A stretch of DNA of 64,000 nt from Mesorhizobium sp. dw_380 (GTDB lineage: Bacteria > Pseudomonadota > Alphaproteobacteria > Rhizobiales > Rhizobiaceae). The position numbers and the translations under genes are program-made. Below are positions 17,474 through 25,538 of this stretch, piece by piece. The DNA lies in assembly GCF_018588885.1 (NCBI RefSeq), contig NZ_JAFFIW010000030.1:1-64000 (forward strand), read 5' to 3'. Within the stretch, counting starts at the first letter, position 1; every line of letters begins with the position of its first letter. The notes beneath the pieces were generated by a model. That model worked only from the letters and a program-made list of their open reading frames with translations, was not told the origin of the DNA and made no database searches.

Positions 17474-19138
17474 CTAGGCCTTCGATGCCTTTTCGAGGAA
17501 CAGCTGCGACATGGCGGTCGGCTGCACGCCGGCCACGCCTTTCGCCGTCGCCGTCAGATAGTCGTAGAAATAGCCGAAGATGACAGGCGTTTCCTCGAGC
17601 AGCAGCTTCTGGATCTTGCCCGCCGTCGCCTTCTGCGCCTCGAGATCGAGTGCCGCGATATAGCTGGTCGCCAGCGCGTCATAGTCCTTGTTCTTGAAAT
17701 GCGCCGCGTTCCAGGTGCCTTCGCTCTTCAGCGGCGCGGCAAGATAGACGTTCGGTACGCCGCGATGGCCGTAGTCGGTGATGCCCATCACCGAATCCAG
17801 CCAGTTCGATTTGCCGAACACCGCGTCGCCATAATAAGCGCTCTGGTCGAGGATGTTGAGCTCGAGCTCGATGCCGATCTCCTTGACCCAGTTCTGGATG
17901 AGCTGGGCATATTCGGGGATTTCGAGATAGCGCTCGGTGGTCAGCGTGATCTTGAAGCCCTTGCCGGCACCGGCTGCTTCCATCAGCTGCTTGGCCTGCG
18001 CGATGTCCTGCTTGCGCTGCGGCACGCTGGTATCGGTCGAAGGATAGACCGCGGCGAACGGGCTGTCATTGCCCGCCACGGCGCGCCCCTTCATCAGGCC
18101 CGCGACCAGCTTGTCGCGATCGATACTGAGCGCTATGGCGCGGCGCACGCGGGCATCCTTCAGCGGGCCGTCGTCGCAGCGCAGATGCAGCTGCTGATGC
18201 GCAGAGGACTTCAGGCTGATGATGTCGACGCTCGGATCGTTGAGCAGGGCAACGCCGGCCAGCACCGGCATCTGGTTGATGATGTCGACCTGGCCGCCTT
18301 GCAGCGCCAGGATCATCGGCTGCACATCGGTGAAGAAGGTGAACTCGGTGCGCTCCGGCAGAGCCTTCTCGCCCCAATAGTCCTCGTTGCGGACGAAGGA
18401 AGCGCCGACCTTCGGCGTGTATTTCTCGATCTTGAACGGGCCGGTGCCGTCGAAGCTCTTCTCGTAGTCGCCCTTGTAGCTCGCCGGGACGATGACGGCG
18501 TTGTAATTGTCCGACGACAGCATGTAGGGGAAGTTGCCGTTCGGCGCGTCGAGGTGGAATTCCACCGTATAGTCGTCGACCTTCTTGCTGGCGCCTTTCG
18601 ACAGGATGCCGGTGAACACCGACAGCGCGTTGGACGAGTTGGCCGGATCGGCTAGGCGGTCAATGCTGGCCACGACGTCCTCGGCCTTCATTTCGCCGCC
18701 GCTGTGGAACTTCACGCCCTTGCGCAGCTTGAAGGTCCACACCGAGCCGTTGTCGTTTGGTTTCCAGCTTTCGGCCAATGCCGGTTTGAGCACGAGGTCG
18801 GGGCCGTCGACACAGAGGAATTCGGCAACCTGCTGCATGACCAGCAGGCCGCCGGCATCTGCAATGGTGACTGGGTCGATGGCTGCCGCCGGCACGCTGC
18901 TGGCGACGCGGATGGTGGCGCCGGGGGCGCCCTGGGCGCGGGCGAGCGACGGCATGCCGCCGAGGCCGGCAGCCATGCCGATGCGGCCGAGCAGCGGCAG
19001 CGACAGGCCGAGAAGGCTGCCGTGGCGGACGAAGTCGCGGCGGCTGACGCCACCGTCGACGAGACCGTCGATGAGATGGTTTTCAAGCGGCGAGCGATTG
19101 CGCCGGATCAGGTCGAGAATGCGATAGTTCTTGCTCAT
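17474..19138 (-). CDS. ABC transporter substrate-binding protein, peptide/opine family, Tat-exported
   Basis: A 554-residue family 5 binding protein with a twin-arginine signal (SRRDFVRHGSLLGLSLPLLG, around residues 33-55, cleavage near LARAQG). It is paralogous to the protein at 10823-12478. It is followed by the two permeases and fused ATPase, giving a complete importer. The start at 19138 (MSKNYRIL) is chosen because it places the Tat motif at a normal distance; an extended frame upstream has no clear ribosome site. Upstream lie two enolase-family genes, so the importer most likely brings in their substrate. Confidence 0.9.
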   Translation of the reverse strand: MSKNYRILDLIRRNRSPLENHLIDGLVDGGVSRRDFVRHGSLLGLSLPLLGRIGMAAGLGGMPSLARAQGAPGATIRVASSVPAAAIDPVTIADAGGLLVMQQVAEFLCVDGPDLVLKPALAESWKPNDNGSVWTFKLRKGVKFHSGGEMKAEDVVASIDRLADPANSSNALSVFTGILSKGASKKVDDYTVEFHLDAPNGNFPYMLSSDNYNAVIVPASYKGDYEKSFDGTGPFKIEKYTPKVGASFVRNEDYWGEKALPERTEFTFFTDVQPMILALQGGQVDIINQMPVLAGVALLNDPSVDIISLKSSAHQQLHLRCDDGPLKDARVRRAIALSIDRDKLVAGLMKGRAVAGNDSPFAAVYPSTDTSVPQRKQDIAQAKQLMEAAGAGKGFKITLTTERYLEIPEYAQLIQNWVKEIGIELELNILDQSAYYGDAVFGKSNWLDSVMGITDYGHRGVPNVYLAAPLKSEGTWNAAHFKNKDYDALATSYIAALDLEAQKATAGKIQKLLLEETPVIFGYFYDYLTATAKGVAGVQPTAMSQLFLEKASKA

Positions 19139-19400
19139 GGGTTTAACCCTTTTCCCCTGTTTCTTATGGCTGAAGAATGCACTTGCGGTTGATGAATTCC
19201 GTGGAGTTCTCCTGTCCCGGCCATCAACGATGTCAGTCGATTGGACTGTAGCATGCGGTTTTGTCTGGTTCATCCGATCCTTGCGGCGCAGGGGTCAGAT
19301 TTTCTTGAGGCAATGCGTCCATCCATCGGGTCCTGCCGACGCGCGCGGACCGCGGCGACGGGCATTATTCTTGAATGCGTCTCCTTCTCTTCTGGTTCTC

Positions 19401-20585
19401 CTAGTTCAGCGGCAAACGGCGGTAGGTCCCTGGCTTCGCCGCGTCGTGATATTTGTTGCACGGGCCGTTCTCGACGAAATCGCGATGGCAGGCCGCGAGG
19501 TTTTCCCGTGACAAGGTGACGCCGAGACCGGGGCCTTCCGGCACGCGCACGACATTGTTTCTGGGCGAAAACGGGCCTTCCTCGGTGATGTCGGTCGGCT
19601 GCATGCGAAACAGCGATTGGTTCGGCTCCCGGATCCAGCCGAGTGCGGCGCACAGATGCAGATAGGCGGCAGTGCCGATGCCGCTGTCACCGCTGTAGCA
19701 CCAAAAATCGATGCCGGCGTGCTCGCAGGCGCCGACGAAGCGCAGCATGCGGCCGATGCCGCCATGCGCCGTCGGATTGCCGACGAAGGCGTCCGGAACC
19801 TTGAGGTCCATGGCGCGCGCAATGTCGATGTTGTGGGTCGAGAACGGGATAGAGCAATGGCGCCTGAGTTCGCGCATCTCCTCGATCGTCGCCACCGGAT
19901 CCTCCCAGTTGCGCACGCCGAGATCCTCCAGCGGCCGCGCCAGCCGCCGGGCGGTGCTGAGCGAATAGGCCTGGTTGGAATCGATGCGGATCATCACATC
20001 GTCGCCAAGTTTTTTGCGGATCAGCTCGACCATTCTCAACGAGACTTTCGGGTCTTGCGTCGAGAATTTGCCTTCGAAGAAGGTCGTTCCATAGGTCTCG
20101 TGCAGTTCGACGCAATAGTCGGCGACTTCTTCCGGCGTGGTCTCGCCCTTCACATCAGGCCCGTCGCCCCGCAGCGAGAAATAGTCGGTGAACGGGATGT
20201 CCTTGCGCACGGCGCCGCCAAGCAGCTGGTAGAGCGGCTGGTTCCATGCCTTGCCGCGCAGATCCCACAGCGCCACTTCGATGGCGCCGAAGGCCATGAT
20301 GCGGGTGCGGTCGTTGATCGACTGCACGCCGGCCCAGAAGGGCAGGCAGACATGCTCGGCGCCGGCGATGTCGAAGGCGTCGCGGCCGATCAGGCGTTGG
20401 GCGAGAACATCATTGATGATCGCGGCCGCTGCCGCCGTCGGCGCCTCGCCGTGGCCGATCAAGCCATCCTCGGTCTCGACCTCGACAATGGTTGGAGAAA
20501 ACCCATCGAGTTCGCCGAACACCCAGGCGTAGGGCGCTTCGAGGCGCAGATTGATCGGCGTGGCCTTGATGCTGCGGATTTTCAT
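19401..20585 (-). CDS. Enolase-superfamily dehydratase, glucarate dehydratase-like
   Basis: A 394-residue mandelate racemase/muconate cycloisomerase family enzyme. The N-terminal capping domain (about 1-125) precedes a TIM barrel. Metal ligands appear as RIDSNQ, NWEDP and FSTHN strands, and EGKFS provides the first-base region. The His in FSTHNIDI and the C-terminal RVPEGPGLGV loop resemble glucarate dehydratase-like proteins. Such enzymes remove water from acid sugars or related hydroxy acids. The start at 20585 lies one base after the stop of the preceding enolase-family gene. The actual substrate is unknown; the importer downstream suggests an amino-acid-like or acid-sugar compound. Confidence 0.85.
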   Translation of the reverse strand: MKIRSIKATPINLRLEAPYAWVFGELDGFSPTIVEVETEDGLIGHGEAPTAAAAAIINDVLAQRLIGRDAFDIAGAEHVCLPFWAGVQSINDRTRIMAFGAIEVALWDLRGKAWNQPLYQLLGGAVRKDIPFTDYFSLRGDGPDVKGETTPEEVADYCVELHETYGTTFFEGKFSTQDPKVSLRMVELIRKKLGDDVMIRIDSNQAYSLSTARRLARPLEDLGVRNWEDPVATIEEMRELRRHCSIPFSTHNIDIARAMDLKVPDAFVGNPTAHGGIGRMLRFVGACEHAGIDFWCYSGDSGIGTAAYLHLCAALGWIREPNQSLFRMQPTDITEEGPFSPRNNVVRVPEGPGLGVTLSRENLAACHRDFVENGPCNKYHDAAKPGTYRRLPLN

Positions 20586-20586
20586 C

Positions 20587-21702
20587 TCAGCCGCCAATCT
20601 CGAAGAACGGTGCGCCGAGCAGGTCTGGAACGACGTCGATGCCAAGGCCCGGCCCGTCGGGAATACCCATGCGGCTGCCGGTGACCGGCGGCATGTTCGA
20701 AGCGGTGCGCACAGTCACCCACTCATGGAAGGCAATCGCGTGCAGCCGGCGCTCTTCCGGCGTCGACAGCGACAGATGCGCCATCGCCGCGGTATCGATT
20801 TCGGCGCCGCCGGTATCCTCGACCGTGATCATGAAGCCAAGGTCGACGGCGATGTCACGGATCTGGCGGGTCTTGGTGATGCCGCCGAGCCGCGAGATCT
20901 TCAGCGTCAATCCGTCGGCTGCGCCCCGGCGATGGATTTCCAGCATTTCCTCGAGCGAGGTGACGGATTCGTCGAGCACCATCGGCTTGTCGAGCATCCG
21001 GCGCACCGACATGTTCTCATCGATCGTCGTGCAGGGCTGCTCGAATGTGTAGTCGATGGCGCGCGTGGCATCGGCGAACTGCCGTGCCTGATAGGGCGTC
21101 CACCCGGCGTTGGCGTCGCAGAAAATGACAGTACCTTTCGGCACCGAAGCGGCAACCGCGCTGACGCGCTCGATGTCGTCATGGACATTGCCGCCCACCT
21201 TGACCTGCAGCCGGTGGAAGCCGTCCTTGACGATGCGCTTGGCCAGTGCGGCCATGGCGTCGACGTTGCCATGGGTGACGACCTTGTAGAGCTCGGCCGT
21301 GTCGCTCTCCTTGCCGCCGAGCAGCGTTACCAGCGGCACGTTGGCGGCGCGCGCGGCGAGATCCCAGCAGGCCATGTCGAACGCCGATTTTATGTAGGGA
21401 TGGCCCTTGAACACCGTGTCCATCAGCCGGCCGATGCTGGCCAGCCCACGCGGATCCTGGCCGATAAGGTGCGGCGCGATTTCCGGCACGCCGGCGCGGG
21501 TGCCGGCAGGGAAGGCGGCCGAGTAAAAATTGCCTAGCGGGGCCATCTCCCCCCAGCCGGTCAAACTGTCGGAGGTGATGGCGACGATCACCGCGTCGAA
21601 GGCGTCGGCGACGCGCCCCTTGGACATCCGGTAGGGCCCGTCCACGAAGGGCTGCACGACATGATAGGCTCTGATGGTTTCGATCCGCACGTGTCCGTCC
21701 AT
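20587..21702 (-). CDS. Enolase-superfamily enzyme, cis-3-hydroxyproline dehydratase / hydroxyproline-betaine epimerase type
   Basis: A 371-residue member of the muconate-lactonizing subgroup. Key features are HRLQVKVGG (catalytic Lys near residue 163), metal ligands in CDANAGW, FEQP and VLDES, and LTLKISRLGG (second catalytic Lys near 267), the Lys/Lys pair used for racemisation or dehydration of proline derivatives. The N-terminal pattern (FVDGPYRMSKG, GWGEMAPLG) matches the HpbD/C3LHypD group from marine and rhizobial bacteria. It lies 14 bases after the GntR gene in the same operon. Substrate could be cis-3-hydroxy-L-proline, a betaine of hydroxyproline, or a relative. The start codon lacks a strong ribosome site. 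Confidence 0.8.
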   Translation of the reverse strand: MDGHVRIETIRAYHVVQPFVDGPYRMSKGRVADAFDAVIVAITSDSLTGWGEMAPLGNFYSAAFPAGTRAGVPEIAPHLIGQDPRGLASIGRLMDTVFKGHPYIKSAFDMACWDLAARAANVPLVTLLGGKESDTAELYKVVTHGNVDAMAALAKRIVKDGFHRLQVKVGGNVHDDIERVSAVAASVPKGTVIFCDANAGWTPYQARQFADATRAIDYTFEQPCTTIDENMSVRRMLDKPMVLDESVTSLEEMLEIHRRGAADGLTLKISRLGGITKTRQIRDIAVDLGFMITVEDTGGAEIDTAAMAHLSLSTPEERRLHAIAFHEWVTVRTASNMPPVTGSRMGIPDGPGLGIDVVPDLLGAPFFEIGG

Positions 21703-21716
21703 TGGCTATGGTTGGG

Positions 21717-22409
21717 TCAGGCGCCCTTCGACGGACGCTGTTCGAGGCCGCGCGCGTAAGAGAGCAGTTGTTCGAAGTCGAGGTTGATGTGCTCGCGGGC
21801 ATGACGCTGGGCAGCGCGCATGTCGGTGCCCTTCATCAGTCGCACGTAAGTCTCATGGACGTCTTCGGCCGGCACCGGCTCGTTGCGGGCCTGCTGGTGC
21901 AGAGCGAAATACATCTGCAACCGGCTGATCAGCCGTTGCCAGGTTTCCAGAAGCACCGAATTGTCGGCCCATTCGTAGATCAGGCCATGCAGTTGCAGCG
22001 CGGTTTCGATCTGCCGGGTGGTGTCGAGGTTGCGTGTCGCCAGCTTCACCGCTTCGTGGCGCCGGTCGAGCTCATCGAAGAAGCGCTGGTCGCGCTGCGG
22101 CCATGTCCGTTCGATGGCGAACTCGTCCAGCACCTTGTTCAGCGAATAGGCATCGTCGATGTCCTTGGCGGTGACGTCGATGACAAAAGTGCCGGCATAG
22201 GGAATGCTGGTCAGGAGACCTTCCTGCACCAGCTCGCGCATCGCCTCGCGCAATGGCGCGCGGCTGACCCGCATCTGTTCGGAGATACGCAGCTCATTGA
22301 GCTTCTGGCCGGGTTCCAACTGACCGGTCAGGATCGCGCGTCTAAGCAGCGCCACGATCTCGGCGCGGCGCGTCGTGTCGGCAATCGGGCTGAAATCCGT
22401 CTTCACCAT
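21717..22409 (-). CDS. GntR-family regulator, FadR/FCD subfamily
   Basis: A 230-residue regulator with an N-terminal winged helix (residues about 15-75, LRISEQMRVSRAPLREAMRE) and a C-terminal all-helical FCD ligand domain with metal-binding Asp/His residues (HGLIYEWADN, HARE). The start at 22409 follows GGAGGTAGCCGG. It is the first gene of the enolase/transporter operon and a perfect 16-bp palindrome lies 38 bases upstream, so it probably represses its own operon until the substrate appears. The FCD class usually senses carboxylic acids. Confidence 0.9.
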   Translation of the reverse strand: MVKTDFSPIADTTRRAEIVALLRRAILTGQLEPGQKLNELRISEQMRVSRAPLREAMRELVQEGLLTSIPYAGTFVIDVTAKDIDDAYSLNKVLDEFAIERTWPQRDQRFFDELDRRHEAVKLATRNLDTTRQIETALQLHGLIYEWADNSVLLETWQRLISRLQMYFALHQQARNEPVPAEDVHETYVRLMKGTDMRAAQRHAREHINLDFEQLLSYARGLEQRPSKGA

Positions 22410-22446
22410 CCGGCTACCTCCAGCGAGAACAGACGGCAAGACAATC

Positions 22447-22462
22447 AGATTGTCGACAATCT
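22447..22462. promoter_or_regulatory. Perfect 16-bp palindrome, likely GntR operator
   Basis: AGATTGTCGACAATCT is a perfect palindrome located 38-53 bases upstream of the GntR gene start. FCD-type GntR proteins typically bind palindromes with a TTGTC/GACAA-like core, so autoregulation and control of the catabolic operon fit. The oxygenase gene at 22527-23315 ends 65 bases to the right and is less likely to be controlled from here. Confidence 0.75.
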
Positions 22463-22526
22463 AACAAGAGCCATTTTCGGATTTTCATCTTCGCCGACAA
22501 CCCGGCCCGAGTGCGCCTGGGGCGGC

Positions 22527-23315
22527 TCAGGCCGCGCGGCCGTAGAAGCCGACCCGTTCCTCGGCGCTGAACATCACGCCTGGCCTCTCATAGTAGGAAA
22601 ACACCGCGATCATGCGTTCGCGCTCGCCTTCGACGGTTGTGACGCGATGCGCGGTGTTCTTGCCGCGAAAGACATTCAGCGTGCCCGGTTTCATGCGCAG
22701 GACTCTGGCTTCAGGATCACGGCCTTCGAGCAGCCGGGCGACGCCGTCATAGTTCGGATCGTCGTCTGATCTGAGATCGGTGCGGTATTCGAGATCGCCG
22801 CCACGCTCCGCCTGCTGCAGCAGCAGCGTCGTGGTGAATTCCGAGCGGTCGAAATGCCAGTTCAACGCCTCGCCGGCGCGATAGGCCATGACATTGGTGC
22901 GGGCCAGCGGGTCCTGCATGCCATGCAGCTTTGCCTTTCCCATCGTCGCCGCGAGGAAACGCACAAGCGGTTCATATTCGTAGATCGCCATCACCATGCT
23001 GCCGGGAATCTGGTCGGCACAGACGGTGTGGCTGATAGTCTCGACCTTGCGCAGGGCCGGGTGATCGGGCGCGAGTTCAGGAATGCTGGGCTTGAAGTAG
23101 ATGTTGTGCGTGCGTTTGTGGACATGGGACTGCGTGTCCATGACCGGCTTGATTTCCCCCACCGCCTGTTCGGCGACGCCGGGCCGCAAAAAGCCTTCGA
23201 GATTGAACATGCCGTCGTCTTCGAGCGCTGCGATGGACAGCTCGATAAGGCGGGTCCATTCGGCGCTGCCTTCGCGGTCGAGCGGATAGCGGTCGAGATC
23301 GAGGATGTCTTTCAT
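22527..23315 (-). CDS. Fe(II)/2-oxoglutarate oxygenase, BesD/HalD-like family
   Basis: A 262-residue oxygenase resembling the amino-acid halogenase BesD family. The iron site appears as WHFDRSEF (His-x-Asp near residue 155) and AHRVTTVEG (distal His near 222), with the 2-oxoglutarate-binding Arg probably in ERERM. Halogenases have Gly in place of the Asp, so this member should hydroxylate or otherwise oxidise rather than halogenate. The start at 23315 follows GGGAG. A GcvA-like LysR gene diverges from it 100 bases away. The substrate is probably a free amino acid or close derivative, by family analogy. Confidence 0.75.
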   Translation of the reverse strand: MKDILDLDRYPLDREGSAEWTRLIELSIAALEDDGMFNLEGFLRPGVAEQAVGEIKPVMDTQSHVHKRTHNIYFKPSIPELAPDHPALRKVETISHTVCADQIPGSMVMAIYEYEPLVRFLAATMGKAKLHGMQDPLARTNVMAYRAGEALNWHFDRSEFTTTLLLQQAERGGDLEYRTDLRSDDDPNYDGVARLLEGRDPEARVLRMKPGTLNVFRGKNTAHRVTTVEGERERMIAVFSYYERPGVMFSAEERVGFYGRAA

Positions 23316-23415
23316 GTCGCGTGCTCCCTGGGTTGGACACAGAGGACGGCAAAAAATTCTTTCTCTCAACGCGGAAAATTATTAGGACTGGGCAAGAAAA
23401 ACTTATGGAGCCTGT

Positions 23416-24324
23416 ATGGATCGGCTACCGCCGCTGAATGCGATCAAGACCTTCGAAGTCGCGGCTCGCGCCGGCAGCTTCACCTTGGCCGCGAGCGAGC
23501 TTGGCGTATCGTCCGCCGCGGTCAGCCAGCAGATCCGCAATCTCGAAACCTGGTTCGGCAAGCAGCTCTTCGTGCGCACGGGCAACCGCATCACGCTGAC
23601 CGATGCCGGCCATGCCATCTACCCACAGACCGCCCGTGCGCTTGGCGACATCGCCGCCGTCGGCCGGCGCATGCTTGAAGGCGGCTTGAGAACAAGGCTT
23701 GTGGTCAGCGTGCCGTTTTCGCTGGCCGAGCTGTGGCTCGCGCCGAGGCTGGCGTCACTTCTCGAAGCTTTCCCGCACATGGCGATCGATGTGCGGGCAG
23801 AGGATGATCCGATCGATCTGATGCGCCAGAACGTCGATCTGCGCATCTCCTACGGCGACTATCACTATCCCAGCCTGCGGATGATCCGCCTCGTCCATGA
23901 CGATGTGCTGCCGGTCTGCGCGCCGGAGTTCTGGCACCGGCATGGCAATGGCGACCCAAGCCTCATGGAACTGCATGAGGGCCTGTTCATCCACACCAAT
24001 TGGGGCCCGAACTACGCCTCGCACCCGACCTGGGCCGATTGGTTCGCGGCATGCGGCGGCAGCCGCGCGCCCGACCCGTCGCACGGGCGGCGTGTCGGGC
24101 TATCCAGTCTGGCGATAGCTTCAGCGAGGTTGGGTCTGGGCATGGCGCTTGGCCAGCGGGTGATGGCGCAGGCCGACCTGGAGGCCGGCCGCCTGATCGC
24201 GCTGTCGCCGATCTCGGTGCGCCTCGGTCACCCCTACTGCGCCTTCATGCCACCGGCCAAGGCCGACCGCGCCGATGTGGCCGCTCTTGTTGGCCTGCTC
24301 GTGAAAGCGGCGCCCACGACCTGA
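23416..24324 (+). CDS. LysR-family regulator, GcvA-like
   Basis: A 302-residue regulator. Residues 1-62 form the winged helix (LNAIKTFEVAARAGSFTLAASELGVSSAAVSQQIRNLE), with the MDRLPPLNA beginning typical of GcvA-like proteins; the rest is the effector domain. It is transcribed divergently from the Fe(II)/2-oxoglutarate oxygenase gene at 22527-23315 and converges on the efflux operon, so it most likely regulates the oxygenase. GGAG lies about eight bases before the chosen ATG. Confidence 0.9.
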   Translation: MDRLPPLNAIKTFEVAARAGSFTLAASELGVSSAAVSQQIRNLETWFGKQLFVRTGNRITLTDAGHAIYPQTARALGDIAAVGRRMLEGGLRTRLVVSVPFSLAELWLAPRLASLLEAFPHMAIDVRAEDDPIDLMRQNVDLRISYGDYHYPSLRMIRLVHDDVLPVCAPEFWHRHGNGDPSLMELHEGLFIHTNWGPNYASHPTWADWFAACGGSRAPDPSHGRRVGLSSLAIASARLGLGMALGQRVMAQADLEAGRLIALSPISVRLGHPYCAFMPPAKADRADVAALVGLLVKAAPTT

Positions 24325-24368
24325 GAAAAGGTCGAGGACGCCGCGCGGAAACCGGGCCTGCGGGGGAT

Positions 24369-25523
24369 TCAGGTAGCCGGTTTCTGTGGCAGTGGCGAGA
24401 TCGGCATTCCGGGGCCGATCTTCTGCAGATTGCCTGTAATCACCTGGTCGCCTTCAGAGACGCCGCTCAGGATGGCGATCAGGTCGCCGCTCGTCGGGCC
24501 GATCGAGACCAGCCGCTGGTCGACCGTGTTGCCCTTGCCGACGACGTAGAGATATTTGCCGAGCTGGCTCGAGCCCAGTGCCGTCTGCGGCACCATCAGC
24601 GCGTCGGGTTGCTGCTTGATGTGCAGCCGCACGCGAACGTACTGGCCAGGTATGAGCGTGAACTTCGCATTGCCGATGGTGGCGCGTGCGGTGATGGTGC
24701 CGGTCGAATGGTCGACCGTGTTGTCGATGAAGGTGAGTTCGCCCTTCTGGCCGGTCTCGGTCTCGCCCGGCAGCAGGACCTCCACCTCGATCGGGCCGGC
24801 TGCGCGTGCCTGCTCGATCTCGGCCAGATCCGTCTCGCTCGGATTGAAGGTGACATAGATCGGGTCGAGTTGCACCAGCGTGTTGAGCACCGTGCCGGCT
24901 ACGCTGACCAGCGTTCCGACCGAGGCCTGGTTGCGGCCCAGGCGCCCGTTGAACGGAGCATGGATTTCTGCGTAGCTCAGATTGAGCTCCGCCGTGCGCA
25001 CCGCCGCCTGGTTGAGCGCCAGCGAGGCCTGCGCCTCGCGCAAGGTGCTGGTGCGCTGGTCGAAGCTGTCCTTGTCCAGGTAACCGCTCTTGGCGAGCTC
25101 GGTGCCGCGGCCGAGATTGGACCGCGCATAATCGAGCGTCGCCGTATCCCGCTGGACCTGGGCTTTCGCCTGGTCGAGCGCGGCCTGGAAGTCGTCAGGC
25201 GAGATCTTGTAGAGAAGGTCGCCCTGCCGCACATCGGCGCCGTCTTGCGCCGTCTGTTCCTGCAGGTAGCCGGGGACGCGCGCTTGCAGCGTGATGCTGC
25301 GGATCGGCTCGATGCGGGCGGCATAGTCGAGATAGATCGGGATCGTCTTCTTCACCACGCTCGCCACCGGCACCGGCATGACGAATGCCGCTGGAGCGGG
25401 CGTTGCCGCTCCGGCCGTGCCGGAGCTGAGCCTGAGGTTGCCCATGTCGAGGAGGTGGACGCTGGCCACCGAGATGGCGCCCAGCGCGACAGCCGTTCCC
25501 AACGCGATTTTCCATTTACGCAT
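24369..25523 (-). CDS. RND efflux periplasmic adaptor (membrane fusion protein)
   Basis: A 384-residue AcrA/MexE-type adaptor linking an RND pump to an outer-membrane channel. There is an N-terminal membrane anchor or signal (residues about 6-25), a lipoyl/biotinyl half-motif (RVPGYLQEQTAQDGADVRQGDLLYKI), a coiled-coil hairpin (about residues 105-180), the second lipoyl half (APFNGRLGRN) and a beta-barrel domain. It lies 15 bases after the pump gene, so pump precedes adaptor, the reverse of the usual order. No outer-membrane factor gene is adjacent. Confidence 0.92.
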   Translation of the reverse strand: MRKWKIALGTAVALGAISVASVHLLDMGNLRLSSGTAGAATPAPAAFVMPVPVASVVKKTIPIYLDYAARIEPIRSITLQARVPGYLQEQTAQDGADVRQGDLLYKISPDDFQAALDQAKAQVQRDTATLDYARSNLGRGTELAKSGYLDKDSFDQRTSTLREAQASLALNQAAVRTAELNLSYAEIHAPFNGRLGRNQASVGTLVSVAGTVLNTLVQLDPIYVTFNPSETDLAEIEQARAAGPIEVEVLLPGETETGQKGELTFIDNTVDHSTGTITARATIGNAKFTLIPGQYVRVRLHIKQQPDALMVPQTALGSSQLGKYLYVVGKGNTVDQRLVSIGPTSGDLIAILSGVSEGDQVITGNLQKIGPGMPISPLPQKPAT

Positions 25524-25538
25524 GATAGTTCTCCAATC

